A stretch of 64,000 bases of DNA from Bordetella parapertussis (GCA_945900965.1 CAMDKM010000009.1:1-64000), one strand, 5' to 3'. Shown: positions 8,503-17,830, numbered from the stretch's first letter. The notes: generated from the sequence alone by a model not told the origin. Program-made: numbers and translations.

Positions 8503-9845
8503 ACTGGCGCTCCAATTCGGGGGTACTGAAATTCGGAAGCAAGTTCAAAAATAGCCTGCGCGCGAGAACGGAAATCGGGTAATTGCTGACAAAAAGTCCG
8601 ATAGGCTTTGTTCACCAACTGGATCAGGCTGTGCCAGCCAATCAACTCCGCGTTCGGCATCCCTGCGAACGCCGCGTATTGCGCAGTGAACGCGTCGGTC
8701 CAATGATCGGACGGCCTTGACCGTCCCAAGTGCAGATCGACAAAAAGGCCTGCCAGATCCTGTTCGCGTTCGCCCATCTGCATTTCGTCGAAATCCAGCA
8801 GGGCAAGCCCCTCGCCGGTATGCAATATTTGACGCAGATGCAGGTCCCCATGAATCGGGCAAACCTTCATGGACGGTAATTCAGGAAAGAGGCTTGCGCA
8901 CTGGTTGACGATTTGGGCAAGCGGGCGTGCCAGATCGGGAAACGAGGCGGCAATCTTTTTTGCCTTCTTCTCCGCGTCCACAAGCAATAACCGACGGTCG
9001 GAAGGGCCCGGAAGGTCCAGTCGACCGGAGTGTAGTTCGGCGAGACCGTGAGCAAGGTCCATCAGCAATTCTTCGCCCTCTCTACCCGACATAGACTCGA
9101 CCAAGGGCGGCCCGTTGATACCCTCGGTCCAGACGGTCCGGATTGCCGGGGCGTACCCAAGAGGACGTGGAAACAGCAGGCGGGTGCCGAATGCGGACTG
9201 CTTCTGAAACAATTTATCGATTCGGGAAAATACCGTGGCGCCGGAATTGTCCGAGAATGATTTTCCATAAATCGTTCGCATCGGGCCGCCAGAAAAATGC
9301 AAATCAAATCGGGTAGTGCAGCGAACTTCCGGGCGATACGCTATAACTTGGGGAGTCACATTCAATAGTGCGTCGGGCGATGTCAGCGTAGCCCCCAAGG
9401 GCAGGTGCTTCCTAATGCGCTCACCGCAGGTCAGTTCCCGCATCTGGACGAGGACAGGATCCGCCGATATACGCCACAGCAACAAATCCAGATCCGGCAG
9501 ATGCCAAACGAATTCGGTATTGCATTGGCCGTAACGCGCGAGTATGTCGTCATACGCCGGGAGGCTTTTCCCGCCCTGGAAAAATTTTCCCCCCAGGGTT
9601 AGAGTTTCCTGCCCGCCCTTGGTCGTCTCCGCGCATCGAACCTCGTAACAGACGGATAGAAATTCGTTATGCCGGGACTGCGGCTTGAGGTAAGTCCGCA
9701 GCCGGGCGTAGCAAATTGCGACTTCGTCAACGGCGACCGCGTGTCGCATCAACTTCGGCAGACGTTCCTGTAGCAGTCGCCGAATGGTCTGCGGATCGGT
9801 ATATCGGGAGAAATCCCGAGACGGCTGGTTACATGAGGAATCCAT
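8499..9845 (-). CDS. APH-fold phosphotransferase in exopolysaccharide operon (first kinase)
   Basis: 448 residues. The C-terminal half carries the aminoglycoside-phosphotransferase/choline-kinase signature: catalytic loop HGDLHLRQIL (HGDLH at 332-336) followed by the metal-binding DFDE (351-354). The N-terminal 190 residues are a separate region without a motif I recognise. Members of this fold phosphorylate small hydroxylated molecules, including sugars (maltokinase). Nothing suggests antibiotic resistance, since it sits between the histidine-phosphatase-fold gene (17-base overlap) and the ABC exporter gene (4-base overlap) in a polysaccharide operon. The likely role is phosphorylation of a sugar or glycan intermediate, as inference only. 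No signal peptide. Confidence 0.8.
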   Translation of the reverse strand: MDSSCNQPSRDFSRYTDPQTIRRLLQERLPKLMRHAVAVDEVAICYARLRTYLKPQSRHNEFLSVCYEVRCAETTKGGQETLTLGGKFFQGGKSLPAYDDILARYGQCNTEFVWHLPDLDLLLWRISADPVLVQMRELTCGERIRKHLPLGATLTSPDALLNVTPQVIAYRPEVRCTTRFDLHFSGGPMRTIYGKSFSDNSGATVFSRIDKLFQKQSAFGTRLLFPRPLGYAPAIRTVWTEGINGPPLVESMSGREGEELLMDLAHGLAELHSGRLDLPGPSDRRLLLVDAEKKAKKIAASFPDLARPLAQIVNQCASLFPELPSMKVCPIHGDLHLRQILHTGEGLALLDFDEMQMGEREQDLAGLFVDLHLGRSRPSDHWTDAFTAQYAAFAGMPNAELIGWHSLIQLVNKAYRTFCQQLPDFRSRAQAIFELASEFQYPRIGAPV

Positions 9846-10473
9846 CGACCCGACATCCTTTCTTAATGCCTGTCAGGCAATAGCTGTCGATTGTGGGCGA
9901 GTTGCCCAGGCGGATCCGGTAGAAATATTTGCTGCGCAGGCGCAAGACCATCGCGCGGCTCTCTGGCCACTGCATCAATGTTGTGCACAGAATCCGATTG
10001 GTGCCGCGACGTCCGACAATGAGCACGGAATCACCGGCATGTTTGTCCAGAATGGATAACAAGCAATGATTCACGCGCCCTCTCAACTCCGAATAAGTTT
10101 CACCGCCGGGGGGGCGGGTTTCTTCGGGATTCTGCTTCCATTGCTCCCATAGGCACATTGCCTCGGGATCTCGCTCGTCGCGAAATCCGCCCTGCAAGGT
10201 ACCCATGTGGATCTCATTTAATGCCTCGCACGAATGCACTTGCAGGCCATGGACCAACGCGGTTGGCTGGGCGGTGTCGAGAGTTCTGCGCAATGCGCTT
10301 GTATAAATAGCCGACAGGCTTTGGCCGATGAGACATTCCGCAAGGGCCGCACTTTGCTCGATTCCCCTTGAGGACAAACCGGGATTGCCCTGCCCGGAAA
10401 TTCGTTGCAAGTTGTTCCATTCGCTTTGCCCATGGCGGGCCAGAAAGATGGTGGTATTGGCAGGCAGAATCAT
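9829..10473 (-). CDS. Histidine phosphatase-fold protein lacking the second catalytic histidine
   Basis: 214 residues of the phosphoglycerate-mutase-like fold. The phosphate-accepting RHG is intact (R13-H14-G15 in LARHGQSEWN). The basic residues of SALRRTLDTA (near 62) and the acid E87 in NEIHMGTLQG are present. Where family members have a V-S-H-G-G stretch with the second catalytic histidine, this protein reads IVGRRGTNR (152-160), so arginine replaces the histidine. It may be an inactive or altered enzyme, or a regulatory subunit. It lies between two APH-fold kinase genes, 6 bases after one and overlapping the other by 17. Cytoplasmic. The fold is certain but the activity is not. Confidence 0.85.
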   Translation of the reverse strand: MILPANTTIFLARHGQSEWNNLQRISGQGNPGLSSRGIEQSAALAECLIGQSLSAIYTSALRRTLDTAQPTALVHGLQVHSCEALNEIHMGTLQGGFRDERDPEAMCLWEQWKQNPEETRPPGGETYSELRGRVNHCLLSILDKHAGDSVLIVGRRGTNRILCTTLMQWPESRAMVLRLRSKYFYRIRLGNSPTIDSYCLTGIKKGCRVDGFLM

Positions 10474-10479
10474 GGTCTG

Positions 10480-11916
10480 TCAATTTGCGGCCGTTCGGAT
10501 TGCCGAGGTCGCGAAGCTGGATAGCGGCACATGGAGACCTTGGCTCAATTGGTCCGCCAGTTGAACCAACTCATCAATGATTTCGACTCGTCCCGGTTTA
10601 AGGGAAGTCAGACAACGGAATACGCGTTCGCGAAGCAGCGCCGCGGCCGTGAACCACCTAACGTCGCAAGACGGAGTTGCCCAGGGGACCGCGCTTCGAT
10701 AACCTTGAATCAGCGCGTCAACCAAGGGCTGGTGTTCCTCGGGCGCGGTCTTGCGTAGTAGGCTGCGGTACAAGATTTCCGCGGCCAGGCCGCCAAGTTC
10801 TGAAAGGGCAGGGCCGGTTGAAACTCGATCCAAGTCGATCAAGGCAACGCGATCGCCGCTCACGAGGATATTCTTGCTATGCAGGTCGCCGTGCAGCGTT
10901 GCAGGGGGAGTGCGAGCGAGTTTCGAGGAGCTCGTTTTCAGGCGCTCAACCACCGCTCGCACGCGCGAGGGAGTTCGACCCAGTACCAGAGTGAGCAAAC
11001 GGACGGTTTCGTCGAGGTCGGCAATCATGTCTTTTAGGCTCAGCGCGCGTGGAGCGGTGATGGCGCTGGCTTGAAATGCCGCCACCGCGCTGCCCACCTT
11101 GGCAAGAAGAGGACAGTCAAGAACTTGCCGGTCAAGATGAGTATCCAGCGTTTCGCCCTCGACCGCCTCCTGCCAGAGCAGCCGGTGTTCGCTTTGGTAA
11201 GACAGCGGTCGGGCAAGTCCGAACTCTCCGCGACCGTGAGCTCGGCATTCCCATAGATCCCGCATCACCTTCACGGTCTCAATCCCGCTATCGTTGTAGC
11301 GGGTCTTCCCGTAAATGCCCCAACAGTTGGCCGCTTCGCTGCCCAAATGTTCGAGCTGCAGATCTAGCCGCACTGCGCAAGAGTGCTCAGGGAAATAGGA
11401 GACAATCCTGGAACTTATATTTGCAATTTTCCAACCGGATCCCCAGCGCTGCTCGACGATTCCGGGAAGTATCTCGCCGTGAAGGCGGCGCAGATCGCCG
11501 AGGACTGGCAAGGAACCCAATTTTCGATCATGGGGAAACGCCCGGAGAACCATGCCGAGCGCGTCGATCAGTGAAACGGCTGGAAACACGTCATCAGCGA
11601 TTTGGGAGACTTGCCGGGCAGCCTCGAATCGAGAACGGGCCTCGATAGCACCATACAACCCGCCACAGAGAAATTGCTCCCGGGTTGCACCGGATTTGGC
11701 GTCGACCAGGGTCAACCGATATCCAATCACCGCGTTTCGCCCCGGCCGATACTTGACTCGAATGATGTCGCAAGAATCCACACGCCACTGCCTGGCGCGC
11801 AATGTACTAACGCGAGACAGCAGAGCGCTAAATTCCCGCGACATATTCGAAGCATCAAGGGTCAGAGCAAGCGGAGGCAGCGCCGAATCATACGGAATCA
11901 TCCGCGGGTCGTTCAT
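10480..11916 (-). CDS. APH-fold phosphotransferase in exopolysaccharide operon (second kinase)
   Basis: 478 residues from the ATG at 11916, which overlaps the stop of the heparinase-like gene as ATGA. A longer in-frame start would lie deep inside that gene and is rejected. The kinase catalytic loop is HGDLHSKNI (342-350) with the metal-binding DLDR at 361-364. As in the first kinase, about 200 residues precede the recognisable kinase core. The two kinases are clearly different proteins and not a recent duplication, since outside the catalytic loop I see little shared sequence. Having two such kinases around a phosphatase-fold protein suggests a phosphorylation step in glycan precursor handling. 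Substrate unknown. Confidence 0.8.
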   Translation of the reverse strand: MNDPRMIPYDSALPPLALTLDASNMSREFSALLSRVSTLRARQWRVDSCDIIRVKYRPGRNAVIGYRLTLVDAKSGATREQFLCGGLYGAIEARSRFEAARQVSQIADDVFPAVSLIDALGMVLRAFPHDRKLGSLPVLGDLRRLHGEILPGIVEQRWGSGWKIANISSRIVSYFPEHSCAVRLDLQLEHLGSEAANCWGIYGKTRYNDSGIETVKVMRDLWECRAHGRGEFGLARPLSYQSEHRLLWQEAVEGETLDTHLDRQVLDCPLLAKVGSAVAAFQASAITAPRALSLKDMIADLDETVRLLTLVLGRTPSRVRAVVERLKTSSSKLARTPPATLHGDLHSKNILVSGDRVALIDLDRVSTGPALSELGGLAAEILYRSLLRKTAPEEHQPLVDALIQGYRSAVPWATPSCDVRWFTAAALLRERVFRCLTSLKPGRVEIIDELVQLADQLSQGLHVPLSSFATSAIRTAAN

Positions 11917-14006
11917 GACGCTTTCCCGGCTTCGCCAAGGCGAATTGAATATCCGGACTCCTGAAGTGTGGCCCCGGTGTGGGAGTAGGCCCGGGTAACA
12001 TCGCCGAGTGCGTTTTTTCGGGCGGCCAGAAATCGGCCGCGAAACGAATAGCTGCCAAATCGATACGATTGATTGTCGATCCCGCCGAAGAAAAAGAAAT
12101 CGGTGCTTGCGCCCCAAAAAACACTGAACGCCTTGGTTTCCTTGCGAAGTTTGCCGTCGGTGTCGGTGACGAGAATTTCCCGTATGACGGGTCGCTCCGG
12201 CGAATCGAGAAAGGGAAGAATCAACGTGAAAAAAGTTGCGTGGCGTGCCCGGGTGCCAAAGGATGCGACCGGGGCCGGGGTCTTCGATCCATACCGGCTC
12301 GATACCTGGCCTTGTTCCAGGAGAAACGACACGCCCTCGTCCTTTGCTTGCATGATGAGCAGGTGCGGGGATACCACGATGTGCGCGAAGTCCGTTTCCT
12401 CGACGATGGTCTTGTCCTGTGCGCACTCGCCGAGGTGAAACCGCGCCTCATAGGTATGTTCGGATTCGCCGGTCAGGCTGTCCGCCACTATCCAATAGCG
12501 TGGCGCCATAAAGAAAATACGGCGCTCGTGCAGCGCGTCGTACTCGTAACTTTTGGCGCTTCCATGCAAAAAATCGAATCCGTTTGTACTGATACGTTCG
12601 ATGAGACAGTGTTCCGGGGCCGGACCGCTAATCTTGTGACGCAGGCTGCCAAAGGCGTGTCGAGACGGTTCCTTTATCAGGCGCGGCTCATAACGAGTCT
12701 GGTTTTTGCCGTCGACTGCTACCGTATTGTGAAATGCAGTCGAACGGAACCGCACTCGCCAGTTGGTTTCTCCGGATTCGTCGTAGGTGTATCGGCCTGG
12801 ATCGACAATAAGACGGTGGCCGAATGCGGCCAGCTCGAAGCTGAGACAATCGAAATGTCCGTGATTGCCCGCACCGAGCGGTCCGCAGTCAAAAATAAGA
12901 TGATGTTCGTCGCGGAAGGCGATCTCGTTTTCCCCCCAGCCGCTGCGCACGATGTAGTAACCGCTATCTGGGAAGGCGGCCGAGCGGACCTGCGGGGGAC
13001 TGCCCTTGCGGCCCCCGGTGGCGACGTAGCGCATGTCGTCCCGGTCGAACAGAACACTGCCTTGCTGGAGCAAGTCGAGAAAACTCTGTACATCGCCATC
13101 GGACAAACTGGGCACGAAACCCATGGGGTTGTGTGCGTGCAGCGAAAAGTCCAGGGCCTTCTGCAGCAAGGGATCCATGTCTTGCGGGACTTCGATTGCG
13201 TTCGCGGCAGCCAGCCTGCGAATACAAAGGTAGTTCTTGAGGACCAAATGATGATAGTCGGTGGACAGTTCGCATTGAACGCCATCGTTCAACAGGTCAG
13301 TTGTCATGTTGCGCACTATTTCCGGCAGGGCGAAATTGCGCCAGGCCTCGGCCTCGCGAAATTCGGGAAAGACCACTCCGGCGAGGAATATGGAATAGAG
13401 TTCCAACGTGCGGTGGTTGCGCGCTGCCGCCAGATTGGCGCGAAGAAAATTGACCTGTTCGGCGATGGATTCAAGAAAGCGCAGGTGAAACCGCGGCGGA
13501 ATGTGCCTTGGGTTGGAGTGTGCGACGAAGTAAAAGTAGGCGTAAATCCAGTTCTGCACTCGTCGTCCCGTGACATCCGGCGCGATAAAGCCGGGGGGTG
13601 TGGTCGCGATCCATGAATCCGTCAGAGCAACCCAATGATCGACGTAGCGCCGTTCCGCAGTGCTCGCGTAGGCCATGCCAAGTCCAACGGAGTAATAGAA
13701 TTTGTGCAGAAGAATGTGCCATTCGACGTCTCGGCTGGGGTTGGTTGTCCAGTCGATTGGAGGATTGAGTACATGCAATTCGTGATTGAATTCGAAGCGA
13801 TTCGCCATTACCGCTTCGATTTTTTCCGGGTGCGTTTCGGACTCGTCCGCTACCGCGAAGAAGTGAACGTCCGCACGAGCGGAAAAATATTCCAGAAGAC
13901 GCTCGGGGGAGAACTGGTCATAGGGCGCGCGCAGCGCCGAGCGTAGACTTAGTTGGCGCCCGATGAGAGGCCGTATTGCGCTCACGGAAGTGTCCGGACG
14001 ACTCAT
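11913..14006 (-). CDS. Heparinase II/III-like polysaccharide lyase
   Basis: 697 residues from the ATG at 14006, whose A is the last base of the upstream stop (TGATG). A TTG three bases earlier is an alternative. An alpha-helical toroid spans about 60-330, and a beta-sheet domain follows with NHGHFDCLSFEL (NHGHFD 381-386), VDPGRYTY (401-408) and FRSTAFHNTV (420-429). Likely catalytic residues are N197/H198, Y251/H252 and the HGHFD histidines. The family cleaves uronate-containing polysaccharides by beta-elimination, which fits the uronate-forming genes downstream. No signal peptide is visible, unlike many lyases. It could therefore act on cytoplasmic material or be exported unconventionally. 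Confidence 0.85.
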   Translation of the reverse strand: MSRPDTSVSAIRPLIGRQLSLRSALRAPYDQFSPERLLEYFSARADVHFFAVADESETHPEKIEAVMANRFEFNHELHVLNPPIDWTTNPSRDVEWHILLHKFYYSVGLGMAYASTAERRYVDHWVALTDSWIATTPPGFIAPDVTGRRVQNWIYAYFYFVAHSNPRHIPPRFHLRFLESIAEQVNFLRANLAAARNHRTLELYSIFLAGVVFPEFREAEAWRNFALPEIVRNMTTDLLNDGVQCELSTDYHHLVLKNYLCIRRLAAANAIEVPQDMDPLLQKALDFSLHAHNPMGFVPSLSDGDVQSFLDLLQQGSVLFDRDDMRYVATGGRKGSPPQVRSAAFPDSGYYIVRSGWGENEIAFRDEHHLIFDCGPLGAGNHGHFDCLSFELAAFGHRLIVDPGRYTYDESGETNWRVRFRSTAFHNTVAVDGKNQTRYEPRLIKEPSRHAFGSLRHKISGPAPEHCLIERISTNGFDFLHGSAKSYEYDALHERRIFFMAPRYWIVADSLTGESEHTYEARFHLGECAQDKTIVEETDFAHIVVSPHLLIMQAKDEGVSFLLEQGQVSSRYGSKTPAPVASFGTRARHATFFTLILPFLDSPERPVIREILVTDTDGKLRKETKAFSVFWGASTDFFFFGGIDNQSYRFGSYSFRGRFLAARKNALGDVTRAYSHTGATLQESGYSIRLGEAGKAS

Positions 14007-15310
14007 CAACCCACCGCACTAATAAAAAGGTCGCGCAGGGCAAGCGTGGTTTGCCTGGAATCGAATCGCTCGCAGATGGTCTGCCGGGCGGCTTTGCCAA
14101 GACGCGCTCCGAGTTCAGGATCGCGCAGGAGGGTCTCGATTGCCATCGCCAGCGCCTTGCCGTCCTGGCTTGCGACCAAGAGACCGTTTTGCCCATCGTT
14201 TACCAGTTCCGGAATGCCTGAAATCGGAGTCGTGACAACAGGAATGGCCATCGCCATCGCTTCTGCAAGTACATTTGGTATGCCGTCCCGGTCACCGGCC
14301 TCGGTAACTTGGCACGGCAGTGCAAATATCGCAGCCTGACGGTAGAGGGCGCGCAGTTCATCCTGGGTGACTGCGTCACGAATGTGCATTTGCTCCGACA
14401 GGCCGTTCTCCTCAATCATCCGCGCGATTCGTTCCGAGTCATTTCCTTGCTCCCCGACGATCAGACAGCGAAATGGCAGGCTGGTACGTTTCAAAAGTGC
14501 GCAAGCCTTGACAAGGTAGGAGAACCCCTTCTTTTCCACCAGTCTTCCCACCGCCAGCAGCAGCGGTGGCTGGCCATCTTTTGCGCGGCCTGTAGCGGGG
14601 GAAAAATATCGGGTGTCCAGTCCGTGGTACACGGTGTGGATTCGCTTGTAATGGGGGAAGCGCGCGCTAAGGTGCTGATGATTCGCGCCCGTACAGGTGG
14701 CGACGAAGGTGGCTGCAGAGAGTTTTCGCGAAAGAAGGTCACCGGGATTCAGATCGGCCTGATAGATATCCTTGGCATGGGCAGTGAAGCTGAACGGAAT
14801 ACCGGAAAGCTGGCTCGCGAACCAGGTGATGGTGGCGACGCCGTGGCAGAAATGCCCGTGAAGATGTCGGACGGTGCCGCTGTCGATAATGTAAGCAGCG
14901 ATATAGCCGGCCTGCATGAATTCCTTGAGGAATACCTTTCGTGGCTCCAAAGGCGTCCTGCGATAGCGCCAGCACATTGCCAGTGCGCTGCAAAGGACGG
15001 TGAAGTACGCCAACGGACGCCGACGCACAATGCGAAGGTGCGAAGAAACAAAAACGCCGGCGTTGTCCAGCAGCCAGCCGAGGAGATGGCGGCCCGACAG
15101 CGATGTCACGGCAGGCAGGTATAGCAGAGGCGCCCGGATGGCATCGACGACGCCGTGTTTCTTGGATTCGTTCTCGCGCTTGACCGAAATAAGGCGTAAC
15201 CGGATGCCAAGTTGTTCGAGCAGGTGAATTTCGTTGGTGATGAAGGTTTCCGACAGTCGGGGAAACCCGTTCATAACGTAGGCGATATCGCGAGGCATTT
15301 CCTGGAACAT
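14006..15310 (-). CDS. Group-4 glycosyltransferase (GT4 family)
   Basis: 434 residues. The GT-B C-terminal half has LLLAVGRLVEKKGF and the E-x7-E donor site EAMAMAIPVVTTPISGIPE. An HGHFCHGVA-like stretch near residue 145 is typical of the acceptor domain of exopolysaccharide GT4 enzymes. It transfers a sugar with retention of configuration, most likely at the cytoplasmic face of the inner membrane. The next gene upstream (15314-16600) is a paralogue with the same layout, and 3 bases separate them. Donor sugar unknown. Confidence 0.9.
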   Translation of the reverse strand: MFQEMPRDIAYVMNGFPRLSETFITNEIHLLEQLGIRLRLISVKRENESKKHGVVDAIRAPLLYLPAVTSLSGRHLLGWLLDNAGVFVSSHLRIVRRRPLAYFTVLCSALAMCWRYRRTPLEPRKVFLKEFMQAGYIAAYIIDSGTVRHLHGHFCHGVATITWFASQLSGIPFSFTAHAKDIYQADLNPGDLLSRKLSAATFVATCTGANHQHLSARFPHYKRIHTVYHGLDTRYFSPATGRAKDGQPPLLLAVGRLVEKKGFSYLVKACALLKRTSLPFRCLIVGEQGNDSERIARMIEENGLSEQMHIRDAVTQDELRALYRQAAIFALPCQVTEAGDRDGIPNVLAEAMAMAIPVVTTPISGIPELVNDGQNGLLVASQDGKALAMAIETLLRDPELGARLGKAARQTICERFDSRQTTLALRDLFISAVG

Positions 15311-15313
15311 GAT

Positions 15314-16600
15314 TCAGTCCCGTGCAACGAGGCGGGAAGGCGTTGTCGGACTGCCCGAGCCAACCGGCGAAAGGTTTGTCGGCTTGCCTCCCGGAGAAAT
15401 CGCGGAGAGCAACAATTGATGCAGTGTCGAAATATTGCGCGTGCCGGAAAATCGTTCGGTGACCTGGATGAGGCCGTTGTAAGCAAGGCGCTCGGCGAAC
15501 AGGCGATCCGAAAGCAGGTGCTGCATCGCCAGGGCCAGCGCCTGGGCGTCCCCAGCCGGCGACAATAATCCGGTTTTGCCATCCTCGATCAGTTCAGGGA
15601 TGCCGGATATCGGAGTGGAAATCACCGGTACCCTCATCGCCATGGCCTCGACGAGCACGTTGGGAATCCCATCGCGGTCACCGTCAGCGGCAATCTGGCA
15701 TGGCAGCACAAACAGCGAGGCGCGACGGAACAGGGATATCACCGAATCCTGGGGCAGTACTCCAACGAGCCGGACGGCGTCCGTCAATCCGCATCTGGCA
15801 ATCTGCTCGCAAAGGCTGGCGTGTTCCTCTCCATAACCGACGATTTCACAATGAAACTCCAGATTGGCCTCACGGAGCATGCGACACGCTTCGATGAGAA
15901 TCGCGAAACCTTTTTTCGGTTTCAAGCGACCGATGCCGAGAATTAACGGTGTCCCGTCGCGGCCCTGCCGACTGCCGGGAGAAAATTTCTCCGTATCTAC
16001 ACCGTGATAGCAACAATGCACCTGCGACGCACCGATGGTCCCGGATTGAAGGTGACGGCGGTTGTACTGCGTGCACGTGACGGCGAACTTCGATCCAGCG
16101 AGCTTGCGACGCAACACAGCCGGACTGCTGGTGTAAATGTCCTTCGCATGCGCCGAGATACTGTAGGTAATTCCCGTCATTTTCGAGGCAATTTCCGCAA
16201 CCGCCGCAGGCTCGGATGCGAAATGGGCGTGCACGTGGCGAAGTCCGAAGTGGCGCATGTGCATGCCCAGCCAGCCCCCGTTCAGGAAGTCTCGTACGCG
16301 ATCGGCCTCGGCACGACGCACGACGAACCAAAGTGTCGCGGCGTAACGCAGGGGCTGTGCGGCGAGCAGGGACAGATGGGCGGCGGCCAGCCGAAGAACG
16401 CCAAGCCAGTTGCGAATTTCGCCATATCGCACCGATGCTTTCACGGTCGCGTTGGCAGGGTGTGCGATGGAATCGGTGGGCCGGTAAAGGGAAAAAACGG
16501 ACAGTTGCATCCCCATGCGCTCCAGACCAAGAATTTCGCCCAGGATGAAAGTCTCGGAGATTTTTGGATGGATGCGTACCAGAAAGGCCATGTCAGCCAT
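15314..16600 (-). CDS. Group-4 glycosyltransferase (GT4 family), paralogue of its neighbour
   Basis: 428 residues. Shared features with 14006-15310 are the opening FLVRIHPKISETFILGEI, HVHAHFASEPAAVAEI in the acceptor domain, GIGRLKPKKGFAIL, and the donor motif EAMAMRVPVISTPISGIPE. Similarity is spread along the whole length, so the two genes probably arose by tandem duplication and then diverged to add different residues. The start at 16600 is preferred; an ATG three codons in is possible. It lies 3 bases after the MurG-like gene at 16604-17830. Cytoplasmic or peripheral membrane. Confidence 0.9.
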   Translation of the reverse strand: MADMAFLVRIHPKISETFILGEILGLERMGMQLSVFSLYRPTDSIAHPANATVKASVRYGEIRNWLGVLRLAAAHLSLLAAQPLRYAATLWFVVRRAEADRVRDFLNGGWLGMHMRHFGLRHVHAHFASEPAAVAEIASKMTGITYSISAHAKDIYTSSPAVLRRKLAGSKFAVTCTQYNRRHLQSGTIGASQVHCCYHGVDTEKFSPGSRQGRDGTPLILGIGRLKPKKGFAILIEACRMLREANLEFHCEIVGYGEEHASLCEQIARCGLTDAVRLVGVLPQDSVISLFRRASLFVLPCQIAADGDRDGIPNVLVEAMAMRVPVISTPISGIPELIEDGKTGLLSPAGDAQALALAMQHLLSDRLFAERLAYNGLIQVTERFSGTRNISTLHQLLLSAISPGGKPTNLSPVGSGSPTTPSRLVARD

Positions 16601-16603
16601 TTT

Positions 16604-17830
16604 TCATATCCCTGCGCGCATCATGTGCTCGCGCCTCGCGGGCAGGTGCATAGGCAGATTGCCAAGAACCGCCTCGGCGACCCTGTCCAGTCCGTTCATG
16701 TCGAGCCGATACATCTGGCCGGCGTGGACGTTGCCACGATCGAGTTCTTCGTAGACAGTCCGAATCATGCACAGCGGCGTGAGCAGGTCAGGGTGAATCA
16801 CGCGCGCCAATCCCAGCACGGCCAGGCGCTCAGCCCGGATCCATTGTTCCTGAACCGGGCGGGTACGCGGAATCAGGATCGCCCGCTTGCGAAGGGTCAT
16901 GATTTCACAGACCGTGTTGTAACCTCCCATTGCCACGACCAGGTCGGCCGCGTCGATGAGTCCCATGACGTCGTCGGAAAATTCTCGAACGATCACGTTC
17001 GTCAGTCCAGAGGCGATGCATTCAATTTCGCCACGTCCCGACTCGGACATTTCCGGGCCGCAGACCATCAGGGTCTTGATTGCGGCCGTTGGCGGGAGCA
17101 TCGCGAGCCCGGCCAAATAGTTCGTCATCACGTGTCTGCCGTCTTCGCCACCCCCGACCGTCACTACTACCAGTTTCCCGTTGGTCACGCCGAGTGAAAG
17201 GCGAATGTCGTCCCGCCGGACACGGCTTCGAGCCCGACCAATGTATCCACAATAAGAAAGTTTGGCGTTTGTGGACTTCGGGAAGCGGTATTCCTTCGCC
17301 ATATCGAATACTTCGGGAGAGCCGACAACCAGAACGTGGTCGTACAAGGTATCGATGAGGTCGTGATAGCGATGTTTGTCCCAGACCGGAATGGTTGCCT
17401 CGGGAGAATCGAGAATGTCGCGAAGAAGCAGAACTATCTTTGGCGGATTGCGGAAGTTGCGGGTTGATCTCAATGCCGCGTCCAGTTCGTTGTCGACTCC
17501 CAGGGGTTTCTTGTCGACGAGAATCAGGTCAGGCCGAAAGTCACGCACGACACTGACAATCAGGTTGCTACGCATTTGAATCGTTTCGGTGTACCCCATC
17601 TCCAGAAATTTCACACCGTAATTGCCGTCGATGGATCGGGCAAGGCAGGGCAGTTTGAGATAGTCAATGCGCGATGGAATGCGAAACGCGTGGAGCATCG
17701 GCGAGCCGGAAACAATGAGTACATTCACGTCTTCGTCGACCTCGACCAGATGCCGGGCGATTTCGAGCATGCGTCGAATGTTTCCCAGTCCAAAGGTGTC
17801 GTGGGAATAAACCAACACTCGCTTTTTCAT
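16604..17830 (-). CDS. MurG-like glycosyltransferase, early gene of the exopolysaccharide operon
   Basis: 408 residues. The N-terminus VLVYSHDTFGLGNIRRMLEIARHL carries the GLGNIRR form of the MurG-type glycine loop. The C-terminal half has VVTVGGGEDG and VVAMGGYNTVCEIMTLRKRAILIPRTRPVQEQ, the nucleotide-sugar site. It has the same architecture as 5508-6704 but is only distantly similar. Its ATG overlaps the stop of the short upstream frame by 4 bases, which argues that the short frame is translated. As the first large gene after the sigma-54 promoter it may start the glycan, but that is inference. Confidence 0.85.
   Translation of the reverse strand: MKKRVLVYSHDTFGLGNIRRMLEIARHLVEVDEDVNVLIVSGSPMLHAFRIPSRIDYLKLPCLARSIDGNYGVKFLEMGYTETIQMRSNLIVSVVRDFRPDLILVDKKPLGVDNELDAALRSTRNFRNPPKIVLLLRDILDSPEATIPVWDKHRYHDLIDTLYDHVLVVGSPEVFDMAKEYRFPKSTNAKLSYCGYIGRARSRVRRDDIRLSLGVTNGKLVVVTVGGGEDGRHVMTNYLAGLAMLPPTAAIKTLMVCGPEMSESGRGEIECIASGLTNVIVREFSDDVMGLIDAADLVVAMGGYNTVCEIMTLRKRAILIPRTRPVQEQWIRAERLAVLGLARVIHPDLLTPLCMIRTVYEELDRGNVHAGQMYRLDMNGLDRVAEAVLGNLPMHLPARREHMMRAGI

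Noticed and set aside
8499..11916. Aminoglycoside resistance genes
   Set aside because: Only the kinase core motifs are shared; both lie inside a polysaccharide operon with coupled starts.
11979..13616. Plus-strand frame of 545 codons opposite the heparinase-like gene
   Set aside because: Antisense to a gene with clear catalytic motifs; its own translation has no family pattern.
16004..17197. Plus-strand frame of 397 codons opposite two glycosyltransferase genes
   Set aside because: Antisense reading of GC-rich coding DNA; histidine- and arginine-rich without motif.
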